Positions 13,537-20,410 of a stretch of 20,681 nt of DNA are shown piece by piece; within the stretch, counting starts at the first letter, position 1; every line of letters starts with the position of its first letter. The stretch covers positions 1-20,681 of the forward strand of contig JBNAWB010000042.1 in the NCBI GenBank assembly GCA_049699975.1, given 5' to 3'. A model generated the notes under the pieces. It did no database searches. It had not been told where the DNA came from and saw only the letters and a program-made list of their open reading frames with translations. The stretch is from CAZAGD01 sp049699975 (GTDB lineage Bacteria > Desulfobacterota > SM23-61). The position numbers were made by a program, and so were the translations under genes.

Positions 13537-15633
13537 TTAGCGGGGGAAGGCGGCGGGTATTCCGCCATCAACTGGCAGCGTAGCTCCGGTAGTTGCTCCA
13601 CTTGCCTGGGAGGCGAAAAAGACGACAGCATCTCCCACATGCGCGGCTGTAACTTGCATTTTCAATAAATTGCGCTGGCGGTAATATTCTTTTAGCCCCT
13701 GGGGGTCAAGACCTCGGGCTTTCATTCTTTCTGGACCAACCATCTTCCAAAGTTTGGAGGGCACTTTCTCATCGCCAAAAATGGCATCTGGGTTCACTAA
13801 ATTTACCCGCACTCCCAATTCGGCTAATTCTAACGCGGCAATCTTAGCTATCTGATGAGCAGCGGCTTTAGCTGCACTATAAGCTCCAAAGGCCGCCCCA
13901 GGATCAAAAACATTTTTGGAGCTGATCACAATAATACTTCCGCCCAATCCCTGGCGGCGAAAAATAGGAATCGAAGCCTTGATGACATTAAATGTTCCCA
14001 GGAGGTTAACAGCTAAAACTTGCTCAAATTTTTTCTGCTCTAAATCTTCTATTTTAGCCACGTGGGCTAGGCCAGCATTAGGCACGACGATGTCTAAGCC
14101 GCCTAAACGGCAGCTAATTTCAGCGAAGGTCCTGATGACGGCCTCATAATCGGTAACATCTAAAATAATTTTTTCTATCTTCTCCTCCTCGAATTTATCT
14201 CGGAGCAAGTTATAGACTTTCTGTAAGCTATCCTCATCAATATCTGTCAAAATAACCGTTGCTCCAGCAGTTAGCAATTTAGCAGCAATACCCAAACCAA
14301 TGGCTCCCCCGGCCCCTGTTATCACCGCTATTTGTCCCAGCAATGGCTCAGCTTGGGAAGTAATAACTTTTTTCAGTTGCAACGGCCAAAACTCCATGGC
14401 CAAAGCATCGGCGGCAGGAATTGCTCTATATTTGCCGATTAAATTAGCTAAAAGTTTGGCGGCAAGAGTTCGTTCAGCTATATCAGCAGCGATGCGGGCT
14501 TCTTTTCGTGTCTTCCCTAAGGCGATCAAGCCTGACCCAGATACCAAAAATACGCGGGGAAAGTGATCAACCTTTTCCCAATCTTCCTTGAATAAGGGAG
14601 GCAAAAATTTCTCATACCATGCTTCAAATTCCTTAACTGCCTCTTTAACTTTTTTTATTAAATCCCCATCACTTTCTGGAAGAGCATCAATAAATGCCCA
14701 AATATTTCTGGTCCGGATGGCATGATCTGGGGTAAGAACTCCCGTTTTACAAAATTCCGCAGCCTCTGGCAAGGCAGAAATATCTTTCAATTTTGCTGAT
14801 GTCCGTAGCTCTATAAAAAACCGCCCCTTTTTTTCTTCACCTTGGCTATTTGAGCAAACTCCTCTTATGATTTGATTCAATCGCGCTAAATAGGGAATAT
14901 CTGCTCGGGGATTTTCTTTTTCGATAGAAAGATTCCTTTTACCTTTACTTTTTTCCGCAATGTATTCTTCAGCTATATGGACATATTTAATCATTCTTTC
15001 ATATGAGGAACGAGCATCATCTGCCCAAGTAAAAACTCCATGGTCTATGACAACCACAGCTTCCAGGTCGGGTTGCTCCGTGAATTTTTTTAATACCTCT
15101 TTAGCTAAAGGCAGGCCTGGATGAGCATAAGGAATAATCCCCGCTCCTGTCCCTAAGACCTTAGCTAAAATTTCCTCTCCCTTCTCCAAATGCCCCAATA
15201 TTAGGATAGATTCAGCATGAGTATGATCTATATAACGAAAGGGCAGAAAAGCATGTACTAAAACTTCTACGGAGGGGAAGGAGCTGCGGAAAGATATTTT
15301 AGATTTATGGAGTTGATTTTCTAATTCTTCATCGGAAATTTCCGAAAGTAAGCGAAGTTGGCGCAAAGGTTCAAGTTCTAACCCCACTAAGTCTTTAATT
15401 TCTATATTGGCCAAATCTACGCCACTGCCTTTTACATAAAGAACTTCTCTTTCTCTTCCCCAAATATCTTTCTCTTTTACTTTGACCGAAGTATTTCCGC
15501 CACCGTGGATCACTAAGGAAGAATCACGGCCAATCAACCGTGAAGTATATATGCGCAGAGCTAATTCAGCCGGAATACTTTGATGGCTTTTTACAAACTT
15601 TTTTGCTTCTATTTCATCAAAAAGGCTTTTCAT
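13537..15633 (-). CDS. Bifunctional class II aldolase / short-chain dehydrogenase (RhaEW-like)
   Basis: A 698-residue fusion of the length usual for bifunctional rhamnulose-1-phosphate aldolase/lactaldehyde dehydrogenase. The N-terminal class II aldolase domain (about 20-225) shows VIHGGGNTSVK (41-51), the zinc-binding pair in DHTHAES (H137, H139), TGAGIIPYAHPG (162-173) and the third ligand in IDHGVFTW (H198). The C-terminal Rossmann SDR domain (about 433-698) shows TGAGGAIG (439-446), NAG (519-521), Ser571/572 and the catalytic YSAAK (Y585, K589). Family members split a ketose or deoxyketose 1-phosphate into DHAP and an aldehyde, then oxidise or reduce that aldehyde with NAD(P). No rhamnose isomerase or kinase is present, so the true substrate is open. 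It is the second gene of a pair, 107 bp after the LsrF-like gene, with a weak AAGAG ribosome binding site. Confidence 0.9.
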   Translation of the reverse strand: MKSLFDEIEAKKFVKSHQSIPAELALRIYTSRLIGRDSSLVIHGGGNTSVKVKEKDIWGREREVLYVKGSGVDLANIEIKDLVGLELEPLRQLRLLSEISDEELENQLHKSKISFRSSFPSVEVLVHAFLPFRYIDHTHAESILILGHLEKGEEILAKVLGTGAGIIPYAHPGLPLAKEVLKKFTEQPDLEAVVVIDHGVFTWADDARSSYERMIKYVHIAEEYIAEKSKGKRNLSIEKENPRADIPYLARLNQIIRGVCSNSQGEEKKGRFFIELRTSAKLKDISALPEAAEFCKTGVLTPDHAIRTRNIWAFIDALPESDGDLIKKVKEAVKEFEAWYEKFLPPLFKEDWEKVDHFPRVFLVSGSGLIALGKTRKEARIAADIAERTLAAKLLANLIGKYRAIPAADALAMEFWPLQLKKVITSQAEPLLGQIAVITGAGGAIGLGIAAKLLTAGATVILTDIDEDSLQKVYNLLRDKFEEEKIEKIILDVTDYEAVIRTFAEISCRLGGLDIVVPNAGLAHVAKIEDLEQKKFEQVLAVNLLGTFNVIKASIPIFRRQGLGGSIIVISSKNVFDPGAAFGAYSAAKAAAHQIAKIAALELAELGVRVNLVNPDAIFGDEKVPSKLWKMVGPERMKARGLDPQGLKEYYRQRNLLKMQVTAAHVGDAVVFFASQASGATTGATLPVDGGIPAAFPR

Positions 15634-15740
15634 TTACTCTTAAAAAATTTAATGCCCTTCTTAAGAACTCTCCCTATTTAATTTGGCCAACTTATTATTC
15701 CCTAAGCCAGCACGCCCGCCTTCCTTAATTTTCATCATAA

Positions 15741-16538
15741 TTATTTTTTGCCCTTATTTTTCTCCTCTAAGAAAATTTGCTCAGCCTGCCGCGCCGTAGC
15801 CTCCTCATGAATAATAGCCCGCAAAGCTTTCATCATCGCCACTGGATAATCATGTTGCCAAACATTACGGCCAAGATTTAAGCCTATAGCTCCCTTTTGC
15901 ATGCCGTCATAGACAAATTCGAAGACTTCCTTTTCGGTTTCACATTTTGGACCACCAGCCATCACGACCGGTACTGGACAGCCATTGACCACCTTATCAA
16001 AATTTTCGCACCAATAAGTCTTGACTATAGTCGCTCCGAATTCTGCGGCAATTCGGCACGCCAGGGCCAGATAACGGGCATCGCGCTTTTCTAACTCTTT
16101 TCCTACGGCAGTTACGGCCATGACTGGCAAGCCATACCTCTGACATTCATCTACCAATTTGCCTAAGTTTACTAAAGAATCGTACTCATAGGCACTGCCT
16201 ACGAAAATAGACATGCCCACAGCTGCAGCGTTAAGCCGTAAGGCCTCTTCCACAGAAGTAGTGATTGATTCATGGGCCAAATCTTTGCCAATGATGCTGG
16301 TTCCCCCAGAAACCCTCAAAATTATAGGAGGACAATTTCGGGGATCGACGCAGGCCCTTAGGACACCGCGGGTAACAAATAGACCATCCGCATAAGGTAT
16401 CAAAGGTTTAATGGTTTCTCCAGGTCTCTCTAATTTGGTAGTCGGACCTTGAAAGTACCCGTGGTCAATAGGCAGAAAAAAACAATGGCCATCAGATTTT
16501 ATTAAACGTCCTAAACGATTTTGCATTCCCCATTCCAT
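15741..16538 (-). CDS. LsrF-like class I aldolase/thiolase (DeoC/FbaB/LsrF family)
   Basis: A TIM-barrel aldolase of 265 residues from the ATG at 16538, chosen because AAGGAGG lies 6 nt before it; an upstream in-frame ATG at 16556 has no such signal. It is strikingly like LsrF: WGMQNRLGRL (3-12), IDHGYFQGPTT (24-34), VTRGVLR (55-61), VTAVGKE (142-148), KTYW with the Schiff-base lysine K173, GCPVPVVMAGG (186-196) and GRNVWQ with YPVAMMKA near the end. LsrF acts late in autoinducer-2 catabolism, cleaving 3-hydroxy-5-phosphonooxypentane-2,4-dione with CoA; relatives make or split other phosphorylated sugars. It lacks the N-terminal extension of about 25 residues of LsrF. No other lsr genes are present; instead it is paired with a class II aldolase/SDR, so a sugar-phosphate cleavage role is equally likely. 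Confidence 0.88.
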   Translation of the reverse strand: MEWGMQNRLGRLIKSDGHCFFLPIDHGYFQGPTTKLERPGETIKPLIPYADGLFVTRGVLRACVDPRNCPPIILRVSGGTSIIGKDLAHESITTSVEEALRLNAAAVGMSIFVGSAYEYDSLVNLGKLVDECQRYGLPVMAVTAVGKELEKRDARYLALACRIAAEFGATIVKTYWCENFDKVVNGCPVPVVMAGGPKCETEKEVFEFVYDGMQKGAIGLNLGRNVWQHDYPVAMMKALRAIIHEEATARQAEQIFLEEKNKGKK

Positions 16539-16661
16539 ATTTAACCTCCTTAGCAAAGGGGATAAAAAGTTTTTAATAATATTAACACCACGAAGCGGTA
16601 AAATTCCATATTTAATTTCATTTAAAAAACTTTAGAAAAATTTTTAAAATTTTTTCCTCAG

Positions 16662-16678
16662 AAACATTCTAAATGTTT
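16662..16678. promoter_or_regulatory. Inverted repeat AAACATT-N3-AATGTTT, candidate operator
   Basis: A perfect 7-bp inverted repeat with a 3-bp spacer, about 125 bp upstream of the LsrF-like gene. A second inverted repeat follows 3 bp away. Arm length and spacing are compatible with a dimeric helix-turn-helix regulator. Function is inferred. Confidence 0.4.
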
Positions 16679-16681
16679 TTC

Positions 16682-16700
16682 TTGTAAAAATTCTTTACAA
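16682..16700. promoter_or_regulatory. Inverted repeat TTGTAAA-N5-TTTACAA, candidate operator
   Basis: A perfect 7-bp inverted repeat with a 5-bp spacer, centred 22 bp from the centre of the previous palindrome, i.e. about two helical turns. The pair could bind two dimers of one or two regulators controlling the divergent genes. It differs in sequence from the tandem TGTATYC elements before gntR and the dehydrogenase gene. Confidence 0.45.
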
Positions 16701-16964
16701 TCGCAAATTTTCTCATTTTTTTAATTTAATCTTAATTAATATCAATTACTTTCAATTATTATAAAAATTATGGCCTTTTAGAATGCTGTCGGAATTTTTT
16801 ACACTTTTTAAAGGGATTATTTAAATATAAATAATTTCTTTTTTTAAAATTAATAAATAAAAATAAATAGTTATAAAGATTTACAGAAATGGGCATTGAA
16901 ATTGCTGATTAATTTTTTGACTTGCGAAAATTCCCTTAATTCATGTAAATAACGGGTATAGATT

Positions 16965-17150
16965 ATGATTGCTTATGAATTTTATTGGCAAGATGAAAAA
17001 AGAAATTCTCATTTATTAGCCATTCTGCCGGAGAGGAGAAAAAATCCTGAAAGAATTAATCACGAATCAATAATGAATTGGGCAAAAAAAATTATTGGGG
17101 ACCAAGAAAAATTAAAGAATGTATATTATGTAAAGGTCAATGTAAATTAG
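16965..17150 (+). CDS. Small conserved-looking hypothetical protein (61 residues)
   Basis: I do not recognise this gene with certainty. It encodes a 61-residue polar, charged protein starting MIAYEFYWQDEKRNSHLLAI. Its second half is basic and mixed in charge (PERRKNPERI, then MNWAKKIIGD), and it ends in a strand-like VYYVKVNV. The composition is that of a soluble globular protein rather than random AT-rich translation: Trp, Arg and Glu are well represented although the flanking DNA is extremely AT-rich. There is no clear Shine-Dalgarno before the ATG. It lies upstream of, and in the same direction as, glutamate dehydrogenase, but that gene has its own promoter-like sequence. It may be a small conserved protein of anaerobic Proteobacteria-like lineages; this rests on impression only. 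Confidence 0.55.
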   Translation: MIAYEFYWQDEKRNSHLLAILPERRKNPERINHESIMNWAKKIIGDQEKLKNVYYVKVNVN

Positions 17151-17192
17151 AAAAGACTCGCCGGCACTTATCCAAAAATTTTTCGCTAATTC

Positions 17193-17222
17193 TTGACATA
17201 TTTCTAAATTTTCTGCTAATCT
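17193..17222 (+). promoter_or_regulatory. gdhA: Promoter candidate for glutamate dehydrogenase
   Basis: A consensus -35 TTGACA (17193-17198) is followed after 18 nt by TAATCT (17217-17222) with an extended TGC just before it. It lies 94 bp upstream of the start codon. The combination TTGACA plus TGCTAA is also seen in the gntR and dehydrogenase promoters, but no TGTATYC tandem repeat follows here. Confidence 0.5.
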
Positions 17223-17315
17223 CTATTCACTCTTAAAATTTCTTAAATTTCCAATCTTTTTATACCATTAAACTTTTCATTTTTGGTCTAAAAAAATTTT
17301 TAGGGGGAGGTTTTA

Positions 17316-18578
17316 ATGGAAAAAAACAAGAAAATTAATCCTCTTGATGTAGCCATGAAACAAGTAGATATTGCTGCTGCTCATCTAAATTTAGACCCAG
17401 GCATTTTCGAAAAAATCAAATATACCCAAAGGGAGCTCACCGTTCATTTTCCAGTAAAAATGGATGATGGATCCATTAAAGTTTTTACCGGGTATAGAGT
17501 TCAGCATAATATGACCAGAGGACCTGCCAAAGGAGGAATTCGTTACCATCCCAATGTTGATCTGGACGAAGTGAAAGCTTTAGCTATGTGGATGACTTGG
17601 AAAAGCGCCGTAGTCAATATCCCTTATGGAGGAGCTAAAGGGGGCGTGCAATGTGACCCCAAAAATATGTCTTTACGCGAATTGGAAAATATGACGCGCC
17701 GCTTTACCTGGGAAATAGCCATGATGATCGGCCCTGATCGAGATATTCCTGCTCCAGATGTCTATACAAACCCACAAGTGATGGCTTGGATAATGGATAC
17801 CTACAGCATCCTGAAGGGTTATTCGGTCCCCGGGGTTGTTACTGGAAAACCATTAGAACTTGGTGGTTCCTTGGGTCGTCATGAGGCTACAGGGAAAGGA
17901 GTTTTTGTTACGGCCCAAGAGGCCGCTAACTATCTAAATATTCCTATCACAGGAGCCCGGATAGCTATCCAAGGATGCGGGAATGTTGGCGGAATTGCCG
18001 CGCAATACTTTGAAAAAGCTGGAGCGAAAGTTGTGGCTATAAGCGATTCCAAGGGAGGAATCTATAATCCTCATGGATTAAATGTTTCTTCTATTTTAGA
18101 TTGCAAAAAAAAATATTCATGCGTGTTTTCTCCCGGATATAAAGAAGGCGATGAAATTTCAAACGAGGAGCTTCTGCAGGTAGATTGCGATATTCTTATT
18201 CCAGCTGCTTTGGAAAACCAGATTACGGAAAAAGTTGCGCCAAAAATAAAAGCTAAAATCATCGTGGAAGGAGCTAATGGTCCCACCACTACGGAAGCAG
18301 ATGAGATTCTTTTTGACCGAGGTATATTCGTAGTGCCTGATATTTTAGCCAATGCCGGCGGCGTAACCGTTTCATATTTTGAATGGGTGCAGAACCTGCA
18401 AGAATTACTTTGGAGCGAAGAAGAGGTTTCCGAACGCTTGACGCGCATTTTAAAGAGAAGTTTTGCTGAAGTGTTAAATATTTCTCAGAAAAAGAAAGTA
18501 AACATGCGGACTGCCGCCCTTATATTAGGGATTGGGCGCGTCGCCGAGGCCACTCGTTTGCGGGGTATTTATCCTTGA
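17316..18578 (+). CDS. gdhA: Glutamate dehydrogenase (Glu/Leu/Phe/Val dehydrogenase family)
   Basis: At 420 residues it has the normal length for the hexameric GDH family. It interconverts glutamate and 2-oxoglutarate plus ammonium with NAD(P). Catalytic and substrate residues keep the family spacing: K72 (AKGGIRYHP), K96 (TWKSAV), K108 (PYGGAKGG) and D148 (DIPAPDV). The C-terminal Rossmann domain shows IQGCGNVG (218-225) and, at the end of the second strand, AISDSKGG (241-248). The catalytic elements look intact. A strong GGGGGAGG ribosome binding site lies 6 nt before the ATG, after an AT-rich leader with its own promoter candidate. It is transcribed away from the catabolic island and converges on the HD-GYP gene, so it looks like a housekeeping nitrogen/amino-acid gene rather than part of the island. 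Glutamate specificity is assumed from overall similarity; a branched-chain amino-acid dehydrogenase is less likely. Confidence 0.95.
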   Translation: MEKNKKINPLDVAMKQVDIAAAHLNLDPGIFEKIKYTQRELTVHFPVKMDDGSIKVFTGYRVQHNMTRGPAKGGIRYHPNVDLDEVKALAMWMTWKSAVVNIPYGGAKGGVQCDPKNMSLRELENMTRRFTWEIAMMIGPDRDIPAPDVYTNPQVMAWIMDTYSILKGYSVPGVVTGKPLELGGSLGRHEATGKGVFVTAQEAANYLNIPITGARIAIQGCGNVGGIAAQYFEKAGAKVVAISDSKGGIYNPHGLNVSSILDCKKKYSCVFSPGYKEGDEISNEELLQVDCDILIPAALENQITEKVAPKIKAKIIVEGANGPTTTEADEILFDRGIFVVPDILANAGGVTVSYFEWVQNLQELLWSEEEVSERLTRILKRSFAEVLNISQKKKVNMRTAALILGIGRVAEATRLRGIYP

Positions 18579-18910
18579 TGGCTATTTCCCAGCCCGGCAG
18601 AGCCGCAACCAAATTATTTAATCCTCCCCCTCCCTCTTTTCCAAATGAGAGAGTGAAAATTGTAGGGCAAGGGTTCATCCCTGGCCGCATTTTCGGCAAG
18701 CCCTAAAGGCTTGCCCTACGTTTTATCCTTAATCACCTAAGGACTGCCATCCAGGGCAGATATTAAATTAATTTGGTATATTTTTTCATTCTTTCATCAA
18801 AGCAGAGTAGGAGTTGATTAACAAAATTTCAAGAGCTTACAAATATATAATACAGAGTATTTTCTTAACCTCTTAGGCCAATTTGCCCAAGCGGTTATCT
18901 ACCCGAAGCA
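18579..18910. other. Convergent intergenic region between gdhA and the HD-GYP gene
   Basis: About 330 bp between two converging genes. It carries a nested inverted-repeat element (18662-18719) and a pyrimidine-rich stretch near 18620. I see no gene in it. Confidence 0.6.
18662..18719. repeat. Nested inverted-repeat element / possible bidirectional terminator
   Basis: GTAGGGCAAG (18662-18671) is the perfect reverse complement of CTTGCCCTAC (18710-18719). Inside it a second hairpin, GGCAAGCC (18695-18702) with GGCTTGCC (18708-18715) and a 5-nt loop, competes for the same right arm. Four T follow on the plus strand after CG, so it could terminate gdhA weakly. The GTAGGGCAAG...CTTGCCCTAC form also resembles small dispersed palindromic repeats of environmental genomes. 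Confidence 0.55.
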
Positions 18911-20206
18911 TTAAAAAATTATTTCCCCCCAAGCAGCGGCCGCTAAATAGTCATCAACACAAATATTCCATTTTTGGGCATTTAAGGGTTTTAAAATAGT
19001 TCGCTTGAAAGAACCAGAGGCATTATCCTTCTCCATTAAATCCGCCACTATTGGGTGGCGGTAACTTTGCTTAGGGTTTTTAAAGAGCAGCAGCACATGG
19101 GGGCGGAGGAGTTGTTGATGGTTAACCGAGCAGACGAGACCGATCTCTTGGGTGTCCAGTTGAACAAGAGTGCCTATGGGATAAATACCCATACATTGGA
19201 TAAACCGTTCTAACAGAAATTGATTGAAATCACGGTTGGCAGATAAATACATTTCCTGCAGAGCTGCATAAGGAGAAGCAGCCTTTTTATAACAGCGGTT
19301 TGTGGTAATGGCGTCATAAACATCTGCAATCGCCGCCATTTGAGCAAATTTCCCAATTTCTTCACCCTGAAGGGAAGAGGGGTAGCCATGGCCGGCATAG
19401 CGTTCATGGTGCTGCAAGGCTACCAACTTTGATTCTTCGGAAAGGCCCTCGCTTTTTTCCAGAATTTCAATGCTGTAAAGAGGATGCTTTTTAATTTCGG
19501 CAAATTCGGCTTCACTCAATTTTCCCGGTTTTTGCAAAATATAATTGGGAATTTTCATCTTACCGGCATCGTGCAGAAGAGCTCCCATGCCCAGCTGCTC
19601 TAAAGATTCTCTCTCCAGATTTAGGTGCCGACCTAAGGTTAAACAAAGGATACACACATTAATCGAGTGCACAAAAGTATATTCATCATACCCTTTAATC
19701 CTGGTCAAACTGGCTAAGGCATCGGGGTTACGAAAAATACTGTCGGCCATTTTTTGAACGATGCGTTTTACCTTCGCGCTCTCGATATTTTTACCCAGCC
19801 GGATATCTCGCATAACTTCTCGGACAATGATTTGGGCCTCTTGGTGAACCTTCTTGGCCTCTTTTATTTCTTGGTGAATAGGAACTTTTTCTTCCGGAGA
19901 GAAGGAGGATAAATTAGGAAAGGGAGAGGGAGGTTCCGGTGGAAAATGAGCTATTTTCTCATCTTCTTTTGTCCTATCATTTGGGAAGGCCATCGCCCCT
20001 TCTGGAACCCATCCTTTTTGAGGATCAATATAAACTTCTAATATACCGTATTCTTTAAGTTTCTCAATCTGTTTAGGGGAAGTTATAAATTTCTTATTTG
20101 TTAAAAAGGGATGGTTCATCCAAGAACGGCCCATATCTACGATAAACATCCCTATCCTTAAATCTTCCGTCTTTATTTTTATCCAAGTCGTTTGATCTTC
20201 TTGCAT
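18911..20206 (-). CDS. HD-GYP domain protein with N-terminal DUF3391, probable c-di-GMP phosphodiesterase
   Basis: A 431-residue cytoplasmic protein. Residues 5-65 (IKTEDLRIGMFIVDMGRSW...) match the DUF3391 region often found before HD-GYP domains. A proline-rich linker (about 88-105) and a charged helical segment (107-160) follow. The HD-GYP core lies at about 165-330: H180 (FVHSINV), the HD pair H212-D213 in LLHDAGKMKIP, H241 (KKHPLYS), HHERYAGHGYP (266-276) and IADVYDAITTNRCY (293-306). The family hydrolyses cyclic di-GMP to control motility, biofilm and secretion. The metal-binding HD and HH residues are present. However, the usual Asp of the HHExxDGxGYP motif is Ala271 here, which might alter activity. 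The last 100 residues form the extra C-terminal domain common in this subfamily. No GGDEF or receiver domain is present. The gene is isolated. Confidence 0.93.
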   Translation of the reverse strand: MQEDQTTWIKIKTEDLRIGMFIVDMGRSWMNHPFLTNKKFITSPKQIEKLKEYGILEVYIDPQKGWVPEGAMAFPNDRTKEDEKIAHFPPEPPSPFPNLSSFSPEEKVPIHQEIKEAKKVHQEAQIIVREVMRDIRLGKNIESAKVKRIVQKMADSIFRNPDALASLTRIKGYDEYTFVHSINVCILCLTLGRHLNLERESLEQLGMGALLHDAGKMKIPNYILQKPGKLSEAEFAEIKKHPLYSIEILEKSEGLSEESKLVALQHHERYAGHGYPSSLQGEEIGKFAQMAAIADVYDAITTNRCYKKAASPYAALQEMYLSANRDFNQFLLERFIQCMGIYPIGTLVQLDTQEIGLVCSVNHQQLLRPHVLLLFKNPKQSYRHPIVADLMEKDNASGSFKRTILKPLNAQKWNICVDDYLAAAAWGEIIF

Positions 20207-20338
20207 GAAATTTTCGCCTTTAATATCCTCTAGCCACGCCTATGCCTAATCATTAAAGAAATTCGGCAAAAATAATCCGATCTTTAAAAGCATATAATAG
20301 ATTATTATTACTCGGAGCGATTAAATATTTACACTTAT

Positions 20339-20410
20339 CCCCTCACCCTCCCCTCTCCCCATGCGTGGGGAGAGGGTTAGGTCGGAATCGACTTGTACCG
20401 AGGTGAGGGG
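20339..20410. repeat. Palindromic CCCTCTCCCC/GGGGAGAGGG intergenic element
   Basis: Two nested perfect inverted repeats: the outer CCCCTCACC (20339-20347) with GGTGAGGGG (20402-20410), and the inner CCCTCTCCCC (20351-20360) with GGGGAGAGGG (20367-20376) around a 6-nt loop. The overall form is that of a widespread class of small non-coding palindromic or MITE-like elements with CCCTCACCC...GGGTGAGGG ends. It carries no coding capacity. It lies about 130 bp upstream of the HD-GYP gene. The class assignment is from memory. Confidence 0.65.

Larger units (their letters stand above)
16539..16964. other. AT-rich divergent intergenic region
   Basis: About 425 bp, strongly A+T-rich with long A and T runs, between the minus-strand LsrF-like gene and a plus-strand small ORF. 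It contains the two inverted repeats listed separately and the leader of the aldolase pair. I found no convincing gene, tRNA or sigma-54 site. The promoter of the aldolase pair must lie here, but no hexamer pair stands out clearly. Confidence 0.6.

Noticed and set aside
13187..13640. Two short minus-strand frames (13187-13432 and 13434-13640) in the gap before gntR
   Set aside because: They overlap the end of the aldolase gene, the promoter region and the gntR start, have no ribosome binding site and no recognisable protein features.
13537..15633. Assigning a true rhamnose pathway (gene symbol rhaEW)
   Set aside because: The domain layout matches, but no rhamnose isomerase, kinase or transporter is in the window, so the substrate and symbol are not justified.
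16539..16556. Upstream ATG for the LsrF-like gene
   Set aside because: The ATG at 16538 follows AAGGAGG by 6 nt, and that ribosome binding site would lie inside the coding region if the upstream ATG were used.
16771..16786. Possible sigma-54 promoter (TGGC...TGC)
   Set aside because: The GG and GC elements are 11 nt apart rather than 10, and the surrounding bases do not fit the -24/-12 consensus.
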